Below are positions 44,716 through 53,689 of a DNA stretch of 64,000 bases, piece after piece. The notes under the pieces are model-generated. The model saw only the letters and a list, made by a program, of their open reading frames with translations. It was not told the DNA's origin and ran no database searches. The stretch is from Lentisphaera profundi (GTDB lineage: Bacteria; Verrucomicrobiota; Lentisphaeria; Lentisphaerales; Lentisphaeraceae), in assembly GCF_028728065.1 (NCBI RefSeq), contig NZ_CP117811.1, positions 434,001 through 498,000 on the forward strand, in the 5' to 3' direction. The translations under genes and the position numbers were made by a program. Position 1 is the first letter of the stretch, and every line of letters begins with the position of its first letter.

Positions 44716-45659
44716 TACTTACTTTGAGATGCATACCAGGCGGCGGCTTTGCGGAGCCCGCTAACTAGATCGGTCTTTGGATCGTAATTCAAATATTTTT
44801 TAGCGCTAGAGATATCTGCGATATAATGTGTGACTTCGCCTAAGCGCGACGGCTCAAAGCTTAAATCAGCCTCAACTCCTAGTTCTTCTTGGAAGACATC
44901 TGCAACAGTGCGCAAAGGATTGCCTGTTCCATGGGCGAGGTTAAAAGTTTTATTCTTAACTTCTCCGCTTAGGAGTTTATCGACTCCTGATGAAATTCCA
45001 GCTACACAGTCATCTATATAGGTGAAGTCTAGTACTTTATCTTCGCCGTAGATGGTGATAGGCTCGCCATTCTTGATCTTGTTATAGAAGAGCGGTATGA
45101 CGCGCTCCATTCGTTCAATATCGTTGTCGTAGCGGCCGTAGACATTGCTGAAACGATAGCATATGTAGGATAGATCATAACATTTTGAATATGAATAAAG
45201 GAAGGCTTCGCCAGAGATCTTACTAGCGGAATAGGGGCTTTCAGTTGTGTGGAAGCTAGCATCTTCTTCATTAGTCACGTAGCGCTGGATATCGCCATAG
45301 ACTTCACGAGTGGATGAATAAATGATGGGGATGTTATTAGTCCGACAGTACTCAATCATATTAAAAGTCATCATGAAGTTATCGAGTGCGCGTGTGGGGT
45401 GCTCGACTAATTCGTGTACTTTGGCGTTGGCTGCTAAGTGGATTACAAGATCGACTTTTCCATAGTCTAAGCAACCGAGACCTTGATTGTAGTTGTCGTA
45501 GCGACTTGAGAGATCTTGATGGATAGTTGTTAGGTCGCTTGTCCAAGTGTTTTGGCGCTTGTCGATACCAAAAATTTCATAGCCCTTGTCGATGAGGTTA
45601 TAGGCAAGGTTTGTGCCAATTTGGCCACTAATTCCAGTGATTAAAATTCGTTTACTCAA
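44715..45659 (-). CDS. NAD-dependent sugar-nucleotide epimerase/dehydratase
   Basis: 314 residues, extended SDR. ITGISGQIGTNLA is the NAD-binding GxxGxxG motif. DLVIHLAANAKV, the Ser of YSSTREVYG and YSASK (Tyr/Lys catalytic pair) are all present. RFSNVYGRYDND and DFTYIDDCVAGI fit UDP-glucose 4-epimerase or dehydratase relatives that make precursors for surface glycans. The exact substrate is unclear. It sits between a secreted-protein gene and the 46-residue gene. Confidence 0.88.
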   Translation of the reverse strand: MSKRILITGISGQIGTNLAYNLIDKGYEIFGIDKRQNTWTSDLTTIHQDLSSRYDNYNQGLGCLDYGKVDLVIHLAANAKVHELVEHPTRALDNFMMTFNMIEYCRTNNIPIIYSSTREVYGDIQRYVTNEEDASFHTTESPYSASKISGEAFLYSYSKCYDLSYICYRFSNVYGRYDNDIERMERVIPLFYNKIKNGEPITIYGEDKVLDFTYIDDCVAGISSGVDKLLSGEVKNKTFNLAHGTGNPLRTVADVFQEELGVEADLSFEPSRLGEVTHYIADISSAKKYLNYDPKTDLVSGLRKAAAWYASQSK

Positions 45660-45671
45660 TGTTTTTCTCGC

Positions 45672-46583
45672 TTAAAATTCAAAATCGTAATATTTGGCGC
45701 CAGGGTGCTTTGCTAATGGCGAGTTAGATATGCTGATATTCTTCGCTGACATAAGATTCTCTAAATCTACGATAGCAAGATCCTTGGGCATGTAGTCAAA
45801 GTCATTAGGCTTAAAGTCTATTTTTGGGTGAGACCATTTTTTGCCAGTTAAAACATAGCCATTTTTCTGATATATGCCTGCAGCAAGGGCATTGCGTTTG
45901 GTAGGAATAGCAATTTGAATAGCTTGCTTGCGTAAACCTGTTACGAGTGTTGTAGTGGGTATCCATTTATTGCGATAAAGAGAGATTCCATATTTTAAAT
46001 AAATATCCTTACGTATCTTATCTTTGATTGCAGTAAGGATATTTTTTTTCTTGAAATTGTAGTCGTACTCAAGTCCGTTTGCATAGTTCTTGATTAGTTG
46101 TACGGCTTTTTCGGGAAAGAAGCGGGCGGTATCTCTTTTACTAATGTCGATAAGTGGGACCCGTGCATTGCCGATTTTAACTAGGCCGTATGAATCAATA
46201 CCATAATATTTCCCGTCTACTTTTGGGTTACTTCCTAGTGATTGAGTTTTGTATATAGAGATTTTTGTACCTATTTCATAAGGTGCATAATATGCTTGTG
46301 CTTGTTTTAAAAAGTCACTGCTGCTCTTGTCGTCATATTGTTTGGCGTATTCTTTTTCAGCGGAGAGTATGACGAGTTTTTCGGTGTCTGCAATACTTTC
46401 AGCTTTCGGAGCGGGCCAAGGGATTTTGTATTTAGTGGCAACTTTTTCGATAGTGATTTCGTTTTTTAGTTCTTCTGTTGCAGTTTTGCGGGCTTGTTCC
46501 AGGATTTCGCTATTTGTCAATATGGTTTGGTCTTGTGAATAAAGAGTAAAGATGGAAAAGAATATAAGGTAAAATAATTTCAT
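45672..46583 (-). CDS. Secreted protein of unknown function
   Basis: 303 residues with a short signal peptide (MKLFYLIFFSIFTLYS). A Glu/Ala-rich helical region (about 25-100) is followed by a Tyr/Lys-rich part that includes YEIGTKISIYKT and YYGIDSYGLVKIGNARVPLIDI, which looks SH3-like beta. Lys/Arg-rich segments with NKWIPTTTL and NGYVLTGKKW follow. No catalytic motif is recognised. The gene lies 9 bases after pgsA and 12 bases before the epimerase, so it is likely cotranscribed with them. Confidence 0.75.
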   Translation of the reverse strand: MKLFYLIFFSIFTLYSQDQTILTNSEILEQARKTATEELKNEITIEKVATKYKIPWPAPKAESIADTEKLVILSAEKEYAKQYDDKSSSDFLKQAQAYYAPYEIGTKISIYKTQSLGSNPKVDGKYYGIDSYGLVKIGNARVPLIDISKRDTARFFPEKAVQLIKNYANGLEYDYNFKKKNILTAIKDKIRKDIYLKYGISLYRNKWIPTTTLVTGLRKQAIQIAIPTKRNALAAGIYQKNGYVLTGKKWSHPKIDFKPNDFDYMPKDLAIVDLENLMSAKNISISNSPLAKHPGAKYYDFEF

Positions 46584-46592
46584 TAGATCTCC

Positions 46593-47159
46593 TTAGATGT
46601 TTTTATTGAAGAGGTTTTTGTTGTTAATAAAGTAATTGTAGCCTGAAGATAAGGTGATGTAAACTGTTATTAGCATGACGGCGTTGAGGAAAAAAACGAG
46701 CGTGTTATTGCTGATAGCTATTGAGTTGCCGTTAATGGCCCAGTGTAAGGCGACAATACCTAGATATGTAAACTGAAAAGCTGTTTTGATTTTGCCAGAT
46801 TTATCGGCTTGGATGATAATACCCTTGCTGGCTGCGATTTGTCGAAGCCCTGTAACGGCAAATTCTCGAGTTACGATAATGATAGCAAACCAGTCGGGGG
46901 TGATGCTTTTTTTACATAGGATAAAGAAGGCCGCCGCGACTAAAATTTTGTCAGCTAAGGGGTCCATTAGTTTGCCAAAATCAGTAACGAGTTTGTATTT
47001 TCGGGCTAAGTAGCCATCTAAAAAGTCAGACAAGGCGGCGCATACGGCGACGATTAAAGCGAGCCAGCGAAAAAAAACATGTTGGTCAAACTGGGCTAGC
47101 AAGACGAATACTAAAGTTAAACCGAATCTACTTACGGTGATTTTATTGGCTATGTTCAT
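46593..47159 (-). CDS. pgsA: CDP-diacylglycerol-glycerol-3-phosphate 3-phosphatidyltransferase
   Basis: 188 residues, with several transmembrane helices. The CDP-alcohol phosphotransferase signature D-G-x2-A-R-x8-G-x3-D-x3-D is present as DGYLARKYKLVTDFGKLMDPLAD. It makes phosphatidylglycerol phosphate for anionic phospholipids. Its start overlaps the formyltransferase stop by 4 bases. The family also includes cardiolipin and phosphatidylcholine enzymes; the small size and VTREFAVTGLR favour PgsA. Confidence 0.93.
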   Translation of the reverse strand: MNIANKITVSRFGLTLVFVLLAQFDQHVFFRWLALIVAVCAALSDFLDGYLARKYKLVTDFGKLMDPLADKILVAAAFFILCKKSITPDWFAIIIVTREFAVTGLRQIAASKGIIIQADKSGKIKTAFQFTYLGIVALHWAINGNSIAISNNTLVFFLNAVMLITVYITLSSGYNYFINNKNLFNKNI

Positions 47160-48037
47160 TCTGCGAAAACGATTTCCTTTTGATTTTGACGGTATTCAAT
47201 ATATTCAATGGGTAGATAATTGCCATTTGTATCAAGGTAGAGTTGGCCTTTTTCATCTATGGAAAAGCGTCCTGAGGCAAAATCATTGACAGATGGAGGG
47301 AATACGACCCAGTCGCCATCGGCCTTAAGGGCCTCTTGGTTGGCATTAGCCATGTCTCTTAGGGGATCGTTTATTTTTCCGCTTCGATTTTTGTGGAGCT
47401 CTTGGTACTCGCTTACCTTGCGTCCTTGATAGTCAATGTCTACTTCGGGAGAGAGGCCGATTATGGTGCCTTCGTCCATGCCTGCACCTGAACTACTATA
47501 AGCACTAGCAACGATCACGGTGGTTCTCATGTGATCGATATCGTTAATAACTGCCAATTCAATGGGGATGGCATGGAGTCCAGTGAGTAGGCGGTTGCCA
47601 GACTTGTCTGTCACGGTTAGGTCCCCGGGGTGTACATTTAAGCAGGGAAGTTGTTCCGTGATGTTGCAGAGGGGGATGAAGCCAGCGAAGATAGCAAATT
47701 CCAATGGATAGATATTGAGCTTTTGGATGAGCCCTTGCGTCCATTCTTCTCGGGCCAGGCGACCTTCTGAGCTTGCAAGGGAGATGCTTTTTAAGTTCTT
47801 GCTTTTGTAGAAACTGAATATGTCATGTTCGATTAAAGGGATGTTAAATTGTTTTGCGATCTCTCGAGCAGCACATCTTTCAGGCCTATCTGTTACTAAA
47901 CAGGAGGGGATGAACTTGCAGGTTTCTGGATCTTTATTCCAGAGTTCGAGTATTTTTATTGCGTTGGTGCCTGAACCGCTGATAAAAATAGCAGCTCTAG
48001 CTTTGCCGTTGGGTGGGATTTCAAAGAATTTTTTCAT
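47156..48037 (-). CDS. Formyltransferase-family protein (PurN-like), extended
   Basis: 293 residues. AAIFISGSGTNA is the PurN-like phosphate loop. FAIFAGFIPL, LNVHPGDL (catalytic Asn and His) and a later GAGMDEGTII (Asp) complete the triad of phosphoribosylglycinamide formyltransferase. It is about 80-100 residues longer than PurN, with an insertion near residue 95 and a C-terminal extension of about 75 residues. It could be PurN with added domains or a formyltransferase for another amine. It is the first gene of this minus-strand unit. Confidence 0.82.
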   Translation of the reverse strand: MKKFFEIPPNGKARAAIFISGSGTNAIKILELWNKDPETCKFIPSCLVTDRPERCAAREIAKQFNIPLIEHDIFSFYKSKNLKSISLASSEGRLAREEWTQGLIQKLNIYPLEFAIFAGFIPLCNITEQLPCLNVHPGDLTVTDKSGNRLLTGLHAIPIELAVINDIDHMRTTVIVASAYSSSGAGMDEGTIIGLSPEVDIDYQGRKVSEYQELHKNRSGKINDPLRDMANANQEALKADGDWVVFPPSVNDFASGRFSIDEKGQLYLDTNGNYLPIEYIEYRQNQKEIVFAE

Positions 48038-48154
48038 ACAGACCTTAGTGGAGCTTGTTTTCAGATTTTATTTATAAGGATCAATACTATATTGGAATTG
48101 CATTTGCCTCAAGTAGGCAGGGAAAATAAAGATAAAATTTAAGGTTTGATTTTC

Positions 48155-48721
48155 ATGAGAAATTTATTAAAAGTTTCGGCTGTGTTCGTTTTTATGTTGG
48201 TATTTGTTGTTCGCCCTCAGGCGCAAGCGGCGATTGAGAATAAGGATGATGATGTTACCACTTTGATAGTGACAGGCTACTCACTGCATTCGCGTTTATT
48301 GGCGGATCTTTTACAATTCCATACCAAGCAACCAGTCGTTTTTATTACTCGCCCAGATGCGAAAGAAGTGTTGTTTGTGCCCGCACAAAAAAATACGAAT
48401 CCGGCTCCACCACAAACGCCGATTAAGATTTCTGCATCAGAGTTTCATAATTTTGTTAATTTTGCACACCCAAAGCAAGTGGTACTATTAGGTGAAGAAA
48501 GATTTATCCCTAAGCATTATCGCGATGTGATTAACCCAAATATAAAAACTTATGCTTTAACAGATAAAAATTGGACTATTATCGCTACTCAATGTGAAGA
48601 GCTTTTTGGCATCAAGGGTTTAGCAAAAAAATACCAAGCTGAGTTAGATCGCCTTGCGCGAGGTGGTGCTAATGTCGGTTCTCCACAAGCTAGTGAGCCA
48701 CGAATTGTAATGCCGAAATAA
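48155..48721 (+). CDS. Secreted protein of unknown function
   Basis: 188 residues from the ATG at 48155; the TTG at 48146 is a weaker option. The signal peptide runs to QAQA. The body has a TTLIVTGYSLHSRLLADLLQF strand-helix-strand, a Pro-rich linker (NPAPPQTPIK), and VVLLGEERFIPKHYRDVI. This resembles a small alpha/beta domain, not a known enzyme. It is 14 bases upstream of the ABC-2 permease, so it may assist it outside the membrane. Confidence 0.72.
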   Translation: MRNLLKVSAVFVFMLVFVVRPQAQAAIENKDDDVTTLIVTGYSLHSRLLADLLQFHTKQPVVFITRPDAKEVLFVPAQKNTNPAPPQTPIKISASEFHNFVNFAHPKQVVLLGEERFIPKHYRDVINPNIKTYALTDKNWTIIATQCEELFGIKGLAKKYQAELDRLARGGANVGSPQASEPRIVMPK

Positions 48722-48734
48722 TTACAAGATTCTT

Positions 48735-49700
48735 TTGCATAACATTTACCACATCGCCCGCGGGGCTTTTTTAGAGAGTCTAAGAGATCCTGCAATAGTG
48801 GTTATTTTTTTTATAACGGCACTGATTAATATAATTTTACCTGTTACGGCACTATTTGTTTTTAGAGAGCAGTTCCGTATGATTGTAGATAACTTCATGG
48901 CGACAGTGCTCCTAGGTGGCTTAATTCTCGCGGTGTTTAGTGCAGATCGAGTGATGGGGCGTGAAATTTCTCAGGGAACTGCAGGTTTCATTTTCTCTAA
49001 GCCTATAAGTCGAGTCGAGTATGTACTGGGTAAGATTGTAGGAGTTATCCTGGTGATGGTTTTCTACTCACTGTGCAGTTCGATGGAGTTGCTTATATCT
49101 CTTCGCTGTGCTGGAGACCAGTTCAGGTTAGATTGGGGTGTCTATATTTTGTTAGCCTGTGCCAGCCTAGTGATTCCTTATCTCGGAGGAGCGTTGCGGA
49201 ATTATTTGAAAGGTGGCAACTTTTGTCAGTCAAGTATGTTGATGCTGATGGTATCTATGTGCGTCGCTACACTAGTAGCACAATTTTTACCAGGGCACTC
49301 AAAAGAAGAAATGGGCTTGAATGGTCAAGTGGCAAGAGGTTTTTTAGTTTTAGGTTTTGCCCTAGCTTTGATGGGGACAATAGCGGTATCATTGATGACG
49401 CGTTTACGTGTAACAGGCACATTTGTCATGATGTTTCTCGTGTTTTTAGGTGGCGCTACGGCAGATTATTTTTTTGGTATCACTGCTGAAAAAGGAAGTA
49501 TCATAGCGAAGATGGTGTATTTGATTTTGCCGAATTGGCAATCTTTTTGGCAAGCAGAGGCCTTAGCTATAAAAATTGAAATCCCCTTTACTTATATAAG
49601 CTGGTCATTTATATATATGTCAGCAATGATCGCTTTCTTCTCTGCTTTGGCATGTACCTTATTTCAAAGTCGAGAACTTCACGAGGATAATAATTCGTGA
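48735..49700 (+). CDS. ABC-2-type transporter permease
   Basis: 321 residues with about six transmembrane helices; TTG start at 48735, and no clear ribosome-binding site. ARGAFLESLRDPAIVVIFF and VMGREISQGTAGFIFSKPISR are typical of ABC-2 permeases of the NatB/YhaP type. No ATP-binding subunit is encoded nearby, so it may use one encoded elsewhere. It overlaps the LysR gene by 4 bases (GTGA). Confidence 0.82.
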   Translation: MHNIYHIARGAFLESLRDPAIVVIFFITALINIILPVTALFVFREQFRMIVDNFMATVLLGGLILAVFSADRVMGREISQGTAGFIFSKPISRVEYVLGKIVGVILVMVFYSLCSSMELLISLRCAGDQFRLDWGVYILLACASLVIPYLGGALRNYLKGGNFCQSSMLMLMVSMCVATLVAQFLPGHSKEEMGLNGQVARGFLVLGFALALMGTIAVSLMTRLRVTGTFVMMFLVFLGGATADYFFGITAEKGSIIAKMVYLILPNWQSFWQAEALAIKIEIPFTYISWSFIYMSAMIAFFSALACTLFQSRELHEDNNS

Positions 49701-50596
49701 ATATAAATCTGCACCATCTGGAGCTATTTTATTACGTAGCGGAAGCAGAAGGCATTTCGAACGCAGTAAAAGTGATGCCCTATGCCATTCAGCAGCCAGC
49801 CATCAGTCAACAAATTGTTAGTTTAGAAAAACATTTAGGTGTGAAGCTCTTTGAGAGGCGCCCCTTTTGTTTAACTGATGCAGGGAGGGTGCTGATTGCG
49901 GTCGTCGCACCTTTTATGGAGAAATTAGCAACCATCGAGGATGAGTTACGAGATTTAGACAAGCAACGATTACGTTTAGGTTGCGCTTCTTTGATTGCAG
50001 AACATTATATTCCGCAAATATTACCCGCTTTAATGAAAGAGTTTCCAAAGTTAATGCCTGTAATCAATGAGATTGAGGGGCGTTCCCCTTATCGTGAACT
50101 TATTAGTGGCGATTTAGATGTTGTTATATCTTCCGAACCTTTGCCGCGAAGTAAAAAGTTTAATTACGAAACCTTGCTCACAATTCCTTATCGTGTGATC
50201 GTAAAAAAAGATAGTCCTTTAGTTAGAAACTTTAATTGGTCAGAGCAATGCCTAGATTCAATGAATTGGGTGGCTTTACAAGAAGACAGCTATAGCATGA
50301 GCTTATTAAAGCAAGAGATGAAAAAGCATGGTTGTGCTCCAGTTTATGGTGCCTTGACCAATACTATTTCAACGGCACTTAAATATATCCAGTTAGGTTT
50401 AGGGGCGGGATTTATGATTACACCACCAAAATTTTTACTTGAGAGTCACGACTTAGTGGCTTTAAATACGGATTTTTTAGCAGAAGCAGAAATTGGTCTA
50501 GCGTGGAGAGAGAAAGATGAGATTATAGATATCCTCAATTCATTTCGCTCATTGGCACGGGACTTAATCATGGCTCGTCGCGGAGATTTTGTCTGA
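49697..50596 (+). CDS. LysR-family transcriptional regulator
   Basis: 299 residues, GTG start overlapping the permease stop. The N-terminal winged HTH (about 1-65, LELFYYVAEAEGISNAV, QPAISQQIVSLEKHLGVKLFERR) is followed by a periplasmic-binding-fold effector domain. The inducer is unknown. Because it is in the same direction as, and overlaps, the permease and rnhA genes, it is probably cotranscribed with them rather than divergent from its target. Confidence 0.9.
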   Translation: MNINLHHLELFYYVAEAEGISNAVKVMPYAIQQPAISQQIVSLEKHLGVKLFERRPFCLTDAGRVLIAVVAPFMEKLATIEDELRDLDKQRLRLGCASLIAEHYIPQILPALMKEFPKLMPVINEIEGRSPYRELISGDLDVVISSEPLPRSKKFNYETLLTIPYRVIVKKDSPLVRNFNWSEQCLDSMNWVALQEDSYSMSLLKQEMKKHGCAPVYGALTNTISTALKYIQLGLGAGFMITPPKFLLESHDLVALNTDFLAEAEIGLAWREKDEIIDILNSFRSLARDLIMARRGDFV

Positions 50597-51066
50597 TGAA
50601 AAAAGAGATTTTACTTGCTACTGATGGAGCCTGTAAAGGTAATCCTGGTCCCGGCGGTTATGGAACTATTTTAATTTATAATAATCACCGGAAAGAATTT
50701 TCTGGAGGATATAAATTAACGACTAATAATCGTATGGAGATGCTTGCAGTTGTTAAGGGTTTAGAAGCTTTGAAAGAAAGCTGTAAGGTCAAAGTTTTAA
50801 GCGACAGTAAGTATATCGTCGATAATATCAAGGGAGGTCATCCCTGGAAATGGCGTCAACGAGGCTGGATTCTAACAAGTAAAAAACCTGCGAAAAATGC
50901 TGATTTATGGGAGTGTATACTCAATCTTTTAGATAAGCATGAAGTTATTTTTGAATGGGTTAAAGGTCATAGTGGTCATGAGCTTAATGATCGAGCGGAT
51001 GAATTAGCTTCAGACGCAGCAGAACAAAATAATTTAATAGATGATGAAGGGTTTAAAGGCTCATAA
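50596..51066 (+). CDS. rnhA: Ribonuclease HI
   Basis: 156 residues. The catalytic acids appear as DGACKGNPGPGGYG (Asp), NRMEMLAV (Glu), LSDSKYIVDNI (Asp) and NDRADELA (Asp); HSGHELN gives the conserved His. It cleaves RNA in RNA-DNA hybrids. It sits between LysR and ctpA with single-base overlaps on both sides (TGATG-type coupling). Confidence 0.96.
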   Translation: MKKEILLATDGACKGNPGPGGYGTILIYNNHRKEFSGGYKLTTNNRMEMLAVVKGLEALKESCKVKVLSDSKYIVDNIKGGHPWKWRQRGWILTSKKPAKNADLWECILNLLDKHEVIFEWVKGHSGHELNDRADELASDAAEQNNLIDDEGFKGS

Positions 51067-52310
51067 TGCTTAAGAAAACGCTGATTTTAGTAGCGATTAT
51101 CAACTTACTTTTGGGCTTTACTTATTATAGAAGTAAGAGCCTTGCTCAGCCTCAGTTGAGTGATGAATTTCATTTGTTAGAAGAGGCAGGGGCTAAATTG
51201 AAGAGTTCCTATGTAGATGAAAGCAAAGTTGATAATGAAAGTTTAACAACAGGGGCGTTAAAAGGGATGTTGAAAAGTTTAGATAGCTTTTCGACCTATT
51301 ACACACCATCACAAAACAAAGAACAAGAGGATGACCTAAAAGGCAAGTTTGCCGGAGTGGGGATTCTTTTTCGTGTTGATGATAATGGAGTTTTTGTCAG
51401 GAAGGTGTATGGCGATTCACCAGCAGAGAAAGCAGGTGTACTTGGAGGGGATTATATTGTTGCCGCTAATGAAGTTTCGCTAGTGGGTTTAGATAGCAAA
51501 GGAGTCGTAGGACATTTAAAAGGCGCCCTTGATTCAAAGTTGAAATTATCTGTACATCGAAAAGAAGAGAAGTTAGAATTAGATTTAGAAAGGGGCTTTG
51601 TTTCAGTTCCAACAATAAAATCAGCAAAGATGCTTGATGAAGAAATCGGCTATTTGTATATTACACAATTTGGATCGAAAACAGCTGACGACTTTTCAAA
51701 TTATATAGATGAATTTAGTGAACAGGGAATGAAAGGTTTAATTATTGATTTGCGATTCAATGGCGGAGGATATTTAAATTCTGCGGTTGAAATATGTTCG
51801 GTTTTTCTAGAGTATGGTTCCTTGGTTGCTTATAAAGAGGGTAGAGATGCAGCTCGTGAAGATTTACTCGACTTAAGTGAAGAGGCGAGGTTAGAAATCC
51901 CCATTGTTATACTTGTGAATGGGGATAGTGCCTCAGCTTCAGAAGTGACGGCCTCATGCTTACGGGACTATGAACGCTGTGTATTAGTTGGAGAAAAAAC
52001 CTACGGTAAAGGTTCTGTGCAAGTTATCAGTGAGCTGAGTAATGGTGGCAGCATACGCTTTACGATTGCAAAATATTATACTCCAGCTGGTTACGTTATA
52101 CATGGCAAAGGTTTAGAGCCTGATCTTAAGGTGAAATTATCATCTTCAGAAAAAAAAGAACTACGTAAGCAGATAGCCAATTATGATACAATTGAATCTA
52201 AAGATCCGCATGACAAGCAATTTCTGGAGGCATACAGGGTTCTTCAAGAAGAGATTAAATTAGCAGTAAAAGAAGCTCCCTTTTTCGCTGAGTTAAAGCA
52301 AAATGAGTAA
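51066..52310 (+). CDS. ctpA: Carboxy-terminal processing protease (S41)
   Basis: 414 residues. An N-terminal membrane anchor or uncleaved signal is followed by helices. A PDZ domain (about 95-180, FAGVGILFRVDDNGVFVRKVYGDSPAEKAG) and the S41 catalytic domain follow. NGDSASASEV contains the Ser nucleophile and GEKTYGKGSVQ the Lys base. It trims C-terminal tails of periplasmic proteins. It overlaps the next small gene by 8 bases. Confidence 0.94.
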   Translation: MLKKTLILVAIINLLLGFTYYRSKSLAQPQLSDEFHLLEEAGAKLKSSYVDESKVDNESLTTGALKGMLKSLDSFSTYYTPSQNKEQEDDLKGKFAGVGILFRVDDNGVFVRKVYGDSPAEKAGVLGGDYIVAANEVSLVGLDSKGVVGHLKGALDSKLKLSVHRKEEKLELDLERGFVSVPTIKSAKMLDEEIGYLYITQFGSKTADDFSNYIDEFSEQGMKGLIIDLRFNGGGYLNSAVEICSVFLEYGSLVAYKEGRDAAREDLLDLSEEARLEIPIVILVNGDSASASEVTASCLRDYERCVLVGEKTYGKGSVQVISELSNGGSIRFTIAKYYTPAGYVIHGKGLEPDLKVKLSSSEKKELRKQIANYDTIESKDPHDKQFLEAYRVLQEEIKLAVKEAPFFAELKQNE

Positions 52311-52671
52311 TGATGATTTTGAGGGCCTAGTTGAAGAAGTTAAAAAGCTTCAGCCCAAGCTTATGAGTAGTGTGTATAGCGCGACATTATTTTCTGCGAG
52401 CATGTTGGTGACGGCGGCGGTTTATGCTTTGGTGGTCGTTTTTTTTATTCCTACGGCATCCCTAGAGAGCGAGCAATGGTTAGTTTTCTCGGCCTTTGAG
52501 CACTTAGGTATCATTATGTTGGTAAGCGTCATCTTGATGCCATTTGTTATTTTATTTCAATTGATCACAGGGGTTTGCCTAGTGAAGAGACGCTTAGCTG
52601 TGGAATGTGTAGCCTTTCTGTTAAGTGTTTTGTTTTGTGCGCTTTTTTTCTGGCCAGGCATTTTTATTTAG
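52303..52671 (+). CDS. Small three-helix membrane protein
   Basis: 122 residues. An acidic/Lys N-terminal segment of about 25 residues is followed by three hydrophobic helices. Only one positively charged loop (VKRRL) is present. No family is recognised. Coupled to ctpA by overlap, it could modulate that protease or have a separate role. Confidence 0.68.
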   Translation: MSNDDFEGLVEEVKKLQPKLMSSVYSATLFSASMLVTAAVYALVVVFFIPTASLESEQWLVFSAFEHLGIIMLVSVILMPFVILFQLITGVCLVKRRLAVECVAFLLSVLFCALFFWPGIFI

Positions 52672-52777
52672 CTTTTTATTTTGAAAAGCCCTTTTTTTGT
52701 ATTTGAGTATTGAGTAAAGGCATTTGTTTATAAAAATTAGCAAGTAGTTTATATTCTAATATAAGGTGAGTGTTGAT

Positions 52778-53689
52778 ATGAATTTTGCAGATTTACTGAA
52801 TCCAAAATTAATTCTATGTGACCTTCAGGCTGAAAGTCATGAAATGGTTTATTTGGAAATGCTTGAAGCGTTGAAGTCCCAATGTAAGGATATTTCTGAG
52901 CCAAGGATAATTTTAAAAGATATTTTAGAACATGAAAGATTAGTAGATATGCCCTATGATGTGGGCTTTGCTATACCTCACACTCGTTCAGCAGGAGTCA
53001 GTGACTTACATTTAGTTCTTGGTATTCATAAGAAAGGAATTAAACTTCAAGATTGTGATCAAGAAAGAAGCAAAATCATTATTCTTTTCCTCGTTTCTAC
53101 GGAAACTTCAAAAATCTATCTACTTATATTGAAGGCTTTGGCTCGCTACTTTTCCAGTCCAGGGATGAGCGATAAACTTGCGTCATGTAATAGCCCAAGC
53201 GAAGTTATCTCACAGTTTCAAAAAGATAAAGTTGAGATTAATCACAGTATTAAAGCAGAAGATATTATGAGTACGTCAATGGACTGTATGCCTGAGTCGG
53301 GTATGCTGGGCTCAGCGATTGATGTATTGGCACAAACAAAGCGCTTACACATTCCGATTGTAGATTCTGATGGCCGATTGATTGGAGATTTTAACATCGA
53401 TTCTATTCTTCAAGGCTCAGTACCAGATTATATAAGGATGATGGATAATTTAAATTTCTTGCCAGAATTTGAGCCTTTTGATAAAATTTTAAAAAATGAA
53501 GATCGAACTCCTGTGAATAAATTTATTGATCATGAACCAAATACCTGTAAACGTGAAACGCCTTTAATGGATGTAGTGATAAGATTTATTAAAGATAAGG
53601 TGACTTGTTTATATGTTGTCGATGAGACAATGCACCCCGAGGGTGTTATCACCAAGCATGAACTCATTAGCAATTTGTTGAGATCATAA
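52778..53689 (+). CDS. PTS EIIA (fructose/mannitol type) fused to a CBS-domain pair
   Basis: 303 residues from the ATG at 52778, with AAGGTGAG upstream; a GTG at 52766 is the alternative. Residues 1-150 are a PTS EIIA type-2 domain, and the phosphorylatable His is probably His68 (GFAIPHTRSAG). Residues about 165-300 hold two CBS motifs (AEDIMSTSMDCMPES, HIPIVDSDGRLIGDF; and ETPLMDVVIRFIKDKVTCLYVVDE). No EIIB/EIIC is adjacent. The single-base overlap with a transporter gene suggests that it regulates that transporter through phosphorylation and/or adenine-nucleotide binding. Confidence 0.88.
   Translation: MNFADLLNPKLILCDLQAESHEMVYLEMLEALKSQCKDISEPRIILKDILEHERLVDMPYDVGFAIPHTRSAGVSDLHLVLGIHKKGIKLQDCDQERSKIIILFLVSTETSKIYLLILKALARYFSSPGMSDKLASCNSPSEVISQFQKDKVEINHSIKAEDIMSTSMDCMPESGMLGSAIDVLAQTKRLHIPIVDSDGRLIGDFNIDSILQGSVPDYIRMMDNLNFLPEFEPFDKILKNEDRTPVNKFIDHEPNTCKRETPLMDVVIRFIKDKVTCLYVVDETMHPEGVITKHELISNLLRS

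Noticed and set aside
49073-49489. 138-codon plus-strand frame inside the ABC-2 permease gene
   Set aside because: The permease frame has consistent membrane helices; this one has none and no ribosome-binding site.
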